64,000 nt of DNA from Smittia aterrima (taxonomy: Eukaryota; Arthropoda; Insecta; Diptera; Chironomidae), in the NCBI GenBank assembly GCA_033063855.1, contig CP093830.1, forward strand, positions 18,786,854-18,850,853, given 5' to 3'. The notes beneath the pieces are model-generated. The model was not told where the DNA came from. It did not search any database and saw only the letters and a program-made list of their open reading frames with translations. The position numbers were made by a program, and so were the translations under genes. Shown piece after piece: positions 26,326 to 35,481 of this stretch. The first letter of the stretch is position 1. Every line of letters starts with the position of its first letter.

Positions 26326-28290
26326 TTAATCTTTAAAGGGCGGTAATCCAAATGCTTCAGGTTTGAAGTCGAGCAAGGATTTGTAAACAATGGTTGCATC
26401 CTTTCTCTGTTCATCGGTGCAATGGGAATCTGGGACCATCACAACTTGCATTCCTGCTGCTTTGGCAGCTTTGCAACCATTCGGTGCGTCTTCGAACACC
26501 AAGCACTGTTGGAATAAATGAATATTAAACATTTGGTTTGTTATACAAAGAATTTTCTTACATTCGCAGGTTCTGGGACGTCTGGGAATCGTTGAGCAGC
26601 AACCAAAAATATATCTGGTGCTGGTTTGCCTTCCTTCACGTCAGGGTCGCTCGAGCCCATCACTTTATGATGGAAAAGTTTGAACAACTCCTTGTGATAT
26701 GTTGTTTTCACTTCCACAGATTCCTTGGAGCTGGAAGTTGCTACACAGATCGGAATATTGTGCTCGTGTAAATGACGAATGAGACGTTCAGCTCCTGTTA
26801 AAGTCAAAAAGTGTTGTTTAGTATTTGAAATTGTCTAATCGATATGTCATGCTCTAGTTTCATCCTCATGCCTTTGTGTACCTTTAAGCAAATAAGCATT
26901 CTTCAAGTTTTTCAGGCACAAGATTCGGTATTGTCGATGGAATTCATCAACTGTGCATGGGATGTCTAATTCTTTTACTGCGATTTCACAACTGCGTCTC
27001 TCGGTTGTTCCCAAAACTTTCATTCTAACATTCCATCTTAAAGTCGAGGAAAATAATTTAAACTAAAGTCAAACAAAAAAGGATTTTAATTTCCTTACGA
27101 AAAATGTCGATTATAACTTTTCGCGATGGTAGAAAAAACATTTTCGTAAATCTTTTCCGTGTCTTTAAATTTTGTAATATAAGGTAGGCGAACGCGGATG
27201 AGTGTATAACGTGTTTATGTGCCCCAAGGTTTGGAAATTTTTGTAGTTTCAAGAAAAGAAGAAAAGAAAAACAAAAAAATTAATAAAATATTTTCAAACA
27301 CATTACCTTCCATCAATTGACAATTCTTCATGATTACTTCTGCTTGCTCCTGAGCTATGTCAGCATACTCAGTCCAAGTAAGCGGAATGTCGTAGATTTC
27401 AATGAGTTTCTTTGCCACAGGTTCTCTCTGTAGCCCCATCAAAGTTGATTTAACATCGAAAGTATAAATTTTGCCAGGGCAATACTCATCGAGAATGTTT
27501 TGCGTCACAACAGTGTAAAGAGTTTCCGTGTCTGGGATTTATTGAAAGAAAGTCACAATGAAGAAAGGAAATGCGATGATGATTCATTTGTCGAACAAGG
27601 TCAGTGTCTTATGAACACGCACAAGTCCGAACGAAAAATATAGCGTAACACGATAAACTAGCGTGATCAAGTGCAAAACAGGTCCAGAAGAGCAAAGCAC
27701 TTTGTTGATCAAATAAATTTATCTCATGCCATCTCCATAAGAGGTATCACGTTGTTTGTGAGTGATTCCAAAAGACAAAGATTAAATGGGTTATAAAGCG
27801 ATGTTTGTTCGTTTATGTATCCTGACCTTGCGCAACTGTAACTTTCTTTCATAAATCGGTTAATGAGAGGAAAACACGATCAACGTGGCATTGACCGTGA
27901 TAAGAGCTGAGGGAGGCGAATTATTCAATGGAACGAAATTATCAACACGAACCGTCAGTGGAGTGACGTACTTTTAAGAAGTTTCTTAGCCTTTTACAAC
28001 GAAATTCGGAGGATTGATAAGAAATTGAAGAAATCAGTTTCTGAAGGTCGTAGGAAAATTATTAACACACACGAAGTGAGTAGATTAAATGTTAAATAAA
28101 CCTCACTGATAACAATTTTAATTAGTGAAACAAGAAGAAGATTTGGAAGAATCGTCACTTGACTTGTCCAACACAAAACTATTAATTAAATCTTTTTACC
28201 TAGTATAAGACCGTCCATGTCAAAAAGACAATGAGTCACTGGTTTTAAGCCAGTGGCTGAAGAACTATTAACTGAATTAATTATTGTCAT
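26326..28290 (-). CDS. Gs1l: GS1-like HAD-superfamily phosphatase (pseudouridine-5'-phosphatase / HDHD1 type) with alternative cap exons
   Basis: Minus-strand exons: 28200-28290, then either 27307-27531 or the pair 27099-27162 plus 26882-27036, then 26562-26794 and 26326-26505. Isoform 1 has 242 residues and isoform 2 has 240. HAD motifs are present: FDMDGLILDTE (Asp nucleophile and acid/base Asp), CVATSSS, a conserved Lys in GKPAPD, and VFEDAPNG; GMQVVMVPDSHC follows as in HDHD1. Known role of the family: Mg-dependent cytosolic phosphatases; human HDHD1/PUDP acts on pseudouridine 5'-monophosphate. The start ATG at 28290 is in frame with the DxD motif. Both middle versions begin with DTE and end at the same phase, so either gives an intact protein. 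An older partial tandem gene copy is the alternative reading. Confidence 0.92.
26882..27162 (-). other. Alternative cap-domain cassette 2 of the GS1-like phosphatase (two exons)
   Basis: Exon 27099-27162 encodes DTEKIYENVFSTIAKSYNRH and ends in phase 2. Exon 26882-27036 continues FSWNVRMKVLGTTERRSCE and ends with LKNAYLLKG in phase 1. The flanking sites are AAG acceptors and GTAAGG/GTACAC donors. The product aligns along its length with cassette 1, and its HFSWNVRMKVLGTTE resembles the family consensus YTWDVKxKVMGTTE even better than cassette 1 does. An acceptor 12 bases further in (before 27024) is also in frame but would delete the WNV part. Confidence 0.75.
27307..27531 (-). other. Alternative cap-domain cassette 1 of the GS1-like phosphatase (single exon)
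   Basis: A 225-base exon from acceptor ATCCCAG to donor GTAATG. It encodes DTETLYTVVTQNILDEYC through MGLQREPVAKKLIEIYDIPL to MKNCQLMEG. It joins exon 28200-28290 (which ends in the first base of the Asp codon) and exon 26562-26794 in frame. In HDHD1-like enzymes this segment, between the DxD motif and the second core motif, forms the helical cap that shapes the active-site entrance. Confidence 0.85.
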
Positions 28291-29249
28291 CGTAATGTGA
28301 TTATTGAAACTTGTAAGTGGATTTTTGAAACTTGACTGAAGCCTTTGCATCTTCTCCGGTCTTTTATATGAGAACGAAGGAAGCGCAATATCAACGATGA
28401 ACGATAAAGAAACTGTGCGTTGTTGTTAGTTCCGAATATCAGCCGCCGGACGAGTGATGGAAATGTATCTTTTAGACGAAACACGATGGATTTTTCCGTT
28501 CTTTGCAGTACAAAATTACACAATAAAAACAACCAAGAAGACAAAATAATTTGAACTAAATTCTACGCAGTCGTTAGAAATATTTACTGATAAGAAAATA
28601 AATGCAATTGCATAATTAAGAAGAGCTCGTGGAAGGAGATTGTAAATATAAAAAAAAATTAATTAACAAAAAAAAATTATGCAAAAGGGTGTGTGGGGAA
28701 GAATTTCTTTCGATTGAGGAAAATTGGGAAGCTCCCAAGTTTTCTTGTTGTCTTGAAGAGCTTCTTTTGTAAATAATATTTATCCGGAAGAAATTGAAGA
28801 CAACATTAATTTTCGTAAATAAAACTCGTCATTTGTTTTGGCATCACAGGAGGATCAAAAGTCCGAAAGTATTTTTCTCGAAGATGCACTAGACGATTGT
28901 TTGCCTCGAGTTGCTCGCATGTCTTTTTTGTTTATGCCACAATTGATGTTTTTTGTTTACATCGTGAACGCGAGTCCTTTTGTTTAATGAATGAACAAAT
29001 ATTTAACGTGCTTTCGTATTGATATCATCTTAATTGGCAAACAATCTGTCAAGAAATATTTCAAACGCTCTTTGTCACATGAAACAAAGGGTTTAATTCG
29101 TTTAACGGACTTTCGTAAAAATTTTCAAACATTTTTGTCTGCTCAGAAAAAGTTCAACAACAAAAATCACAAACCGAAATTTAAAGCATTTTCATTAATT
29201 AGAGCATTAGATAAACTAAAAACTACCTCATTCATTCAACAACATCATC
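28291..29249. other. Shared upstream region of Gs1l (-) and Mip40/Lin37 (+)
   Basis: A 959-bp head-to-head spacer. It holds AT-rich tracts (for example around 28650-28680). A plus-strand open frame at 28991-29278 overlaps the Lin37 start in another frame and looks like 5' UTR. No clear core-promoter element was identified. Confidence 0.5.
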
Positions 29250-29939
29250 ATGGCATCGAGAAGTGCGGACAAACGTAAGAATAAATTTGTTTGAAGAGTT
29301 TTCTTCATTGTTTACATTTGTAAATATTTTTTAGGCCGTTCGGTGAAGCAAGAAAAGGAAGAAAAACAAGAAATTGTTGATGCTGCTGCTACAAGCACCG
29401 CACCAACCTCGGAAGAAGAAAACTCAGACGAGAAGGTTCCTCCAAAAAAGTCTAAAGTTAAAATTGAGAAAGAAGAGTCTTCAGCTGTCAAAGAAAAGCC
29501 ACAGAAAGTAGTGAAATCTACAAGCCAAGCATCCTACATTATGAAACTTTTCGATCGTTCAGTCAATCTCGCAAAGTTTGAAGAATCTTCCTCGCTCTAT
29601 CCACTTTGTCGTGCTTGGATGCAAAATGCACCTCGCCAACTGACTCCGAGATCAGAAGCCCAAGAACCAGCAATTTCAACTGATGATGGAGATGTTGCCG
29701 AGATGCCAAGAGTTCGTATTCGTAAAGGAGGAAAACCTTTAGTCAATCGAAAGGTAGATGTCAAAATTGATGAAATCGACAAAGAGATCGAAGCTGGAAC
29801 ATGGACAAAGGAGAAGCTTTTGGAGTTCCATCGCAGCGGATGGGAAGCAGAACGTCAAAGACACATCGATAACTCTCGTAACTTTGAAGAGAAACATTTC
29901 GCAGCCAATTTTGAACTCCTAGAATCACTTCAAGCTTGA
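29250..29939 (+). CDS. mip40: Lin37 homologue, subunit of the DREAM/Myb-MuvB complex
   Basis: Exons 29250-29274 and 29335-29939 give 209 residues. The N-terminal third is low-complexity, Lys/Glu-rich and probably nuclear-localising (PPKKSKVKIEKEE). The conserved LIN37 core starts near residue 85: SYIMKLFDRSVNLAKFEESS, then LYPLCRAWMQNAPR, the family signature. A second conserved block, after EIDKEIEAGTWTKEKLLEFHRSGW, carries the C-terminal helix. Known role: LIN37 (Mip40 in Drosophila) is a core MuvB subunit that helps E2F/RB or Myb forms of the complex repress or activate cell-cycle and developmental genes in the nucleus. AATAAA follows the stop at about 29967. The gene is convergent with Diablo downstream. 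Confidence 0.9.
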
Positions 29940-30383
29940 AGAACTCAAATTCTAAAACTTTTTTCAAATAAAATATCGCAAGACAATCCAAAACACTTTC
30001 TTTAAGAATTATTTTTCATTTAATTAAGCTTAACATTATAATTCAGGTTATCGAAACATAAAATTACGATTGCGTCATAAGGATTTACTTAAACTACAGA
30101 AACAGATTTTGGTAGTCGGCTGAAGAGATTGCGTAAAAAAACAATGAAATGAAACGAGTCTTCTTCTTTAATGAGTCGACAGTGCCAAAAGTAAAATATA
30201 AAAGCGGGATTTAGCTTCGTTACCCTACTAAACTAATTAAATTACATTTCGAAATTTCTGTCCAAAATAAAGTTTCACAACGATTTTATCCTTGCTCGAT
30301 CTAAAACCTCTGTTTGATCGGAGACGATAAATGACTCAGATAAATTAGCGAACTTAAAAGTAATGAGGGCGTTGGTCGCTCGA
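29940..30383. other. Spacer between convergent genes (Lin37 and Diablo 3' ends)
   Basis: A 444-bp tail-to-tail spacer holding both 3' UTRs. An AATAAA for Lin37 lies near 29967. The reverse complement gives TTTATT-type AT-rich sequence for the other gene. Nothing else is visible. Confidence 0.6.
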
Positions 30384-32561
30384 TCAGACAATTGAATCTT
30401 TTCGAATCCTAAAAAAGAAAAAATATTTCATTAGATTGACATTTCACGATAAATCACGAGAGTTGACTTACCACATATAATTCTCTGTTTGCTGATGTTT
30501 CATAACTCCAACGCCGCCTCCAAGTCTACGATAATTCATGCAACCACATAAACGCCACTGATTGCTTTCAGGGTCATAAACTTCAATCGTTTTCAGATAG
30601 GCTGTTCCATCGAACCCTCCTACAGCGTAAAGCTGACCATTTACGACAGCTAATCCAACCTGAGAAGTATTTTGAAATGAAAAAATCTGTAAACTTTTAA
30701 TGGAAATTATTTACCCCTGAACGTCTGGAGGTCATAGCCACAATTGGGGCCCAAGAGTTTGTGATTGGACTGAAATAAATAAAATTTAGAAATATTCTTT
30801 TCATTTCAAGTTTAGTCAACTTACTTATAGCGTTCGGCAGATGATAATTCCATGCAATCATCTCGACCGCCGACAGCATAAATGAAATTGTTGAATACTG
30901 CACAGCCCAAATGTTTTCGCCGCGTTGACATAGGAGCAACAACTGTCCATTTATTGCTTCTTGGATCGAAGCGCTCGACAGTGTTTAGAGGAGTTTGGCC
31001 GTCTGATCCTCCAATTGCATAAAGGAATCCGCCAAGCACAGCTACAGCGACCCCCAGTCTTCTCGTTGTCATTGGTGCCACTTTGCTCCATTTGTTTTCT
31101 AAAATCATTTTCATTTCAATTTAGAATTTAATTTTTTCTAGAAATTAAAATATTAAATTACCTTTAGGGTCATAACGTTCAACGTGATTCAAGCATTGGA
31201 CACCGTCTTGACCACCAACCGCGTAGAGAAAACCGTCAAGTACAGCAACGCCAACAGAAGTACGACAGCTTGTCGTAGGAGCTAAAGAAAACATTTCGGT
31301 TATTCAATTTTGTATTTTAAATGCACTTGATCTTCAACTCACCAACATCAGTTTGCCACAAATTCGTTTGCGGATCGTAGCGTTCGATCGAGTTGAGATA
31401 GGACTGAAAGAGAAAAGAGGTAAACCTGCACCCTCGCAAAACGAATTGAATACATACTTGTCCATCATGACCTCCCACAGCGTAGAGCAATTCATTGCAA
31501 ACAGCTACTCCGACCCCGCATCGACGTTTACTCATTGGCGCAACCATTTTCCATTCCATTGTGTTCGGATCAAATCGTTCAACACTTGCAATAGCGTCTC
31601 CTGAGCACCATCCACCAACAGCAAACAGAACTTCGCCTCTTCTTGTAGGGCGACGTGGTCGTGTTCTTGGTCCTTGCATAAGTGGACGCTCTTGTGGAAG
31701 AAGAAGATAATTTTTGGCCTCATCAACGAGATCGCGACATGCTTCGTCACTTCTAACGAGGAGATCACTTCCGACAGTTCCAACAAGGAACTTTGGACTC
31801 AGTAACGGCATTCGAACATGCTGCAGCACTTGAGCTAAATGCTGACGACGTTCAGCAACATTATATTTCAACCAAGCCATCACAGCATTGAAGACTTGTT
31901 CTTCGTTTCGGACATTCAATTCATCGCTGCAGATTATGTCAACGAGTTGTCCTACAGGCAAAAGTAAAAATTCTTCGGATTCCATAACTTCTTGAAAGTT
32001 ATGCTGCGTGAATTTATCGGCGATGCGTAACAGTTCGCGACATCTGGAAAAGATAATTTGACTTTGTGATGTTTGTTTTTAAGATTTTAATTGCGTCAGA
32101 ACTTACGAGTGCGTGTCGGCGAATGCACGAATGCCGAGACAATTCTGTGGATCTAATTGTCGCTTGAGAAACTCGCAGCAAATATCTTGTATCTCAGCAA
32201 GTTGAAGAAGACAAGCGGCAGGAAGAAGTGATTGTACATTAGATTCTTCCACGATGATGTGCGATGTGTAACAAAAGTCGATGAGAAGTTCCATTGCGTT
32301 CTCGTCAATGTCCCTGATAGTGACCTCGGTTTGACGTGATTCCTCGAGTTCGCCTGTAAACATGGCTCGGAAATATGGCGAACATGCCGAGAGAATCACT
32401 CGATGGGCGAAGATCTTTCTTGAGCCCACATTAAGAACGACGTCACATAGTTCCCGGTGTCGTCGTAAAACGTTGAGCTCAGCTAGCGTGATCTTTGGAT
32501 GTTTCTCCGAGATATGAGGCATCCTGGCAGGGGAGCATGAGCTGTCGAGGAGAATGTCCAT
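30384..32561 (-). CDS. dbo: Diablo / KLHL20-type BTB-BACK-kelch adaptor of a Cullin-3 ubiquitin ligase
   Basis: Eight coding exons on the minus strand: 32107-32561, 31458-32043, 31343-31403, 31162-31281, 30825-31098, 30715-30769, 30472-30659 and 30384-30408, giving 587 residues. The BTB domain (about 25-135) holds HRELCDVVLNVGSRKIFAHR and the Cul3-binding 3-box region leads into BACK (about 140-245; LLRIADKFTQHNFQEVMESE, RRQHLAQVLQHVRMPLLSPK). Six kelch blades follow, with repeated AVGG turns (FAVGGWCSGDAIASVERFDP, YAVGGRDDCMELSSAERY). The C-terminus is QTENYMWIRKDSIV. Identity with Drosophila diablo/KLHL20 is obvious along the whole length. Known role: it recruits substrates to CUL3-RBX1; KLHL20 targets include DAPK and PML. 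The ATG lies just inside an exon whose acceptor is at about 32605, so the 5' UTR is split. Confidence 0.95.
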
Positions 32562-33309
32562 CCCCTTGATGGAATAATTGTTAAACGATTCAATCTTTGA
32601 AACCTGCAGGAAAATAAACAGAAAGAATCGTAAGCCATCTTTAATTTATTCGCGTTAATTGATCCAATCACACACTTAATCACCAGACCGATTCGATGGC
32701 CGTATATAGTAAAATACTTTCTATCTGCCATTAGATTGGCGAAGGAATCTGACGAGATGTGAGAAATCGAAGTGAGATGAGGAAGTGTGGCGATGAAAAT
32801 AAACAAAATCATTTTTACTCGCAAAACATTAAACATCGCAGAAATATTTTGTGGGCAGAAAAATGTCTCATTTCGATTTCCTCGTCGTCTCACGTGACTT
32901 CCGTCGTTGAATTTGGCACCTACCTTTGTGGAATTTCGTACTGATGAGCACTAAAGGTGTCAATATGACGGAAATTCGTGTTTAAACCATATTTTTATGA
33001 TTTTAATTTATCTTGTAACTCTTTTCAAAATTATCTCTCTTTTTGTGTCACAGAGGGTGTCTCGAATGGATTTCTCTTATGTACAGAGCATAAAATGATT
33101 GGAGAACACGATGAGCACTTTGTGTAATAAGTTGAGCAGTTCAAGAACGAATTTACTTTCAGGGTTTTTCTGCGCAACCCCGTTCCTGCTTTTTTCTTCG
33201 TTCTCGATAAAAACGATGAAGATTTTCTTCTCGGAGAAAAGGCCTAAAAATTCAAAGGAAAGGCAGGACCCAAATAAGACACAAAGCAGATTTATTTACA
33301 TTTTAAATA
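32562..33309. other. Head-to-head upstream region of Diablo (-) and Alg14 (+)
   Basis: It contains the Diablo 5' UTR with a splice acceptor at about 32605, so a non-coding first exon lies further right, plus the Alg14 upstream region. Minus-strand frame 32483-32893 is not supported as coding. No core-promoter motif is clear. Confidence 0.5.
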
Positions 33310-34004
33310 ATGTCTGATTCACTGATTTTCCTATTCTTCTTCGGGGCAGTGGGATTCACAATCGGTCGAGTGATATCTCTTGTAATCTCATCGTTGTTCA
33401 AGCAACGCTTTGACTTAAATCTTCCAACAGCGAGAACTTTAGTTGTTCTGGGATCTGGAGGTGAGAACAAATTGCCGACTAAGCTTCATATTCTTCATAA
33501 AAACTATTTTTAGGTCACACTACTGAGATGATGGAGATCGTAAAGAAGTTAAACACAGACAAGTACACTCCTCGTTCTTATGTTGTCGCTGAAGATGATC
33601 AAAACTCAATCGACAAACTTCTTGCTTTCGAGGCTGATCGGAGCGAGTGCAAGATCTACATGATAACGCGAAGTAGAAAAGTTCATCAAAGCTTCTTGTC
33701 ATCAATATTCACTACGTTGAAGTCGCTCTTCAATTGCATTCCTCTTCTTATGCATGCTCAACCTGAGCTCATATTGTGCAACGGTCCAGCAACTTGCGTT
33801 CCTGTTTGCATTGTAGCCTTTCTCATGAAAGTGTTTTACATTAACAGTCGATGTAAAATCGCATTCATTGAGAGCTACTGTCGAGTCAAGACGTTGTCTC
33901 TCTCAGGATGGATTCTGCTCTACCTCTCAGACATCTTCGTTGTTCAGTGGCCAAAAATCAGTAAAGTTTCAAGAAAAGTTTTATATTTTGGAAGATTAAC
34001 TTAA
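33310..34004 (+). CDS. Alg14: Alg14, membrane anchor subunit of the UDP-GlcNAc transferase of N-glycosylation
   Basis: Exons 33310-33460 and 33514-34004 join in phase 1 to 213 residues, the usual ALG14 length. One N-terminal membrane segment (about 4-26) is followed by the signature VVLGSGGHTTEMMEIVKKL. Next come SRKVHQSFLSSIFTTLKS, ILCNGPATCVPVCI, YINSRCKIAFIESYCRVKTL and the C-terminal DIFVVQWP, all typical. Known role: ALG14 brings the cytosolic catalytic partner ALG13 to the ER membrane, and together they add the second GlcNAc to dolichol-PP-GlcNAc. The first-exon ATG lies directly ahead of the membrane segment. Its stop lies 47 bp from the 3' end of the convergent zinc-finger gene. Confidence 0.94.
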
Positions 34005-34051
34005 GAATACAAACTAAAATCATTTGATTACAACAAATCTGAATTATTCAT

Positions 34052-35481
34052 TTACGTTCCAACCTCGACTAAGGAATAAACTTCTGTTTCATCTGCTTCG
34101 TCTAACTCTTCAATAACAAATTCTTCGTTTTCATCGTCATCGTCCACTTCAGCGTTCTCTTCGGGATGATCTAACTTCATGTGATCTTTTAGTGCAAATT
34201 TTCGTCCGTACTGTGCCATGCATATCTTGCAAGTGTATTTAAGAGAAGTCTCTTCGCTGTTATGAACTTCTCGATGGATGCGTACTGCGTAAAGCGATGC
34301 AAAGGCACGAGAACAAACTTGACAAGAAAATGGTTTTGTGTGAGTATTTTTATGGCCAGCAAGTTGAACGGAAGTTTTGAAAGCTTTTGGACAGAACGGA
34401 CATTTGAAGTTCTTCTCAGTTCCATGAGTATTAAGATGATGATTGTAAACGCTTTGGCTTTTGAATCTACAAAAGAAAGATTTGTTTAAAGATTTTCAGA
34501 GGCTGATAGGACTCAACTCACCTTTTGTTACATCCCTCGTATGTACAAATATAAGGACGTTCGTCTGAATGAACGTTTCTCTTGTGTAACGACAAGCAAT
34601 ATGTGACTCTGAATTGCTTCCCGCAGATCTGAAATGTTAAGAAGTTAAATACTTTTCTTTCTCATTTAAAATCATTCTTACATCGCAGCTATAAGGTTTC
34701 TCGCCAGTATGAACTCGTTCATGCTTCACCTTCTCGTGTGGTCTTTTAAATTCTTTGCCACAGTATTGACAAGGAAATGTTGCTTTCCCTCCTTCAGTCT
34801 TTTTTCTTTTTGGTTGTTTCGCATCTGTGATAACAGAGCTCTGACCAGTTGTGTTATTTTCTTCATGCGCTTTCATGTGCAGCTCCATTTCGTATTCATT
34901 CTTCAATGATCGATTGCACAACTTGCAGTGATGAACCTCATCCGTTGCTTCAAACTCATTGCCTTTCTCGATGGCAGCTGCGACGTTTCGATGAATTGGG
35001 AAGTGAAGAACCAAACTCTTTCTCGTTTCAAAGATCGTGTTGCATACAGCGCATCTGTATCTTGTTCCATCGTCTGTCTCAATCATCTCAAAAGAGAAAT
35101 CTTTCTTATCGCTTTTCAAGTCTTTCAGGATTTCTTCCAACTTCTCGACGGTGCTTTTTGGAATCTCATCATGAATCTTTGTGTGATCAATGAATCTTCG
35201 AAGCGATTTGTAAGTCTTCGAGCAAATTGAACACTCGTAAAGCCCAGCTACGTTCTTGATCACGAATGCGATGGCTTGATCGTCATCTTCAGATTCTTCA
35301 GGTTTGTTTGCTTGTGCATTGTTTACTTGGCATTGCTTCAAATGTTCGGTGATATCAGGAAAAGTTAAATGGCAGAAAGTACATTTGTAGATGACTTCAT
35401 AGAGAACTTCTGAAATCAAACGGAATGAAGGAAGTTATTCGCAAAAAAGTTGTTTTGTTTACCTTCTGCTGGATCCGACAT
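34052..35481 (-). CDS. Multi-finger C2H2 zinc-finger protein, probably a DNA-binding transcription factor
   Basis: Minus-strand exons 35463-35481, 34682-35409, 34522-34628 and 34052-34466 give 422 residues. After MSDPAEE comes an atypical N-terminal finger (YKCTFCHLTFPDITEHLKQC, with Cys as the last ligand). Nine C2H2 fingers follow, beginning YECSICSKTY, YRCAVCNTIF, HHCKLCNRSL, FPCQYCGKEF, YSCDICGKQF, YICTYEGCNKRF, FKCPFCPKAF, FSCQVCSRAF and YTCKICMAQY. A classic TGEKPY linker joins fingers four and five of this set. A basic patch (KQPKRKKTEGGK) may be a nuclear signal. The C-terminus is strongly acidic (DDDDENEEF). I cannot assign an orthologue. There is no visible zinc-finger-associated ZAD domain. 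Confidence 0.9.

Noticed and set aside
28991..29278. 95-residue frame overlapping the Lin37 start
   Set aside because: Lys-rich, overlaps the first Lin37 exon in another frame, and probably lies in the 5' UTR.
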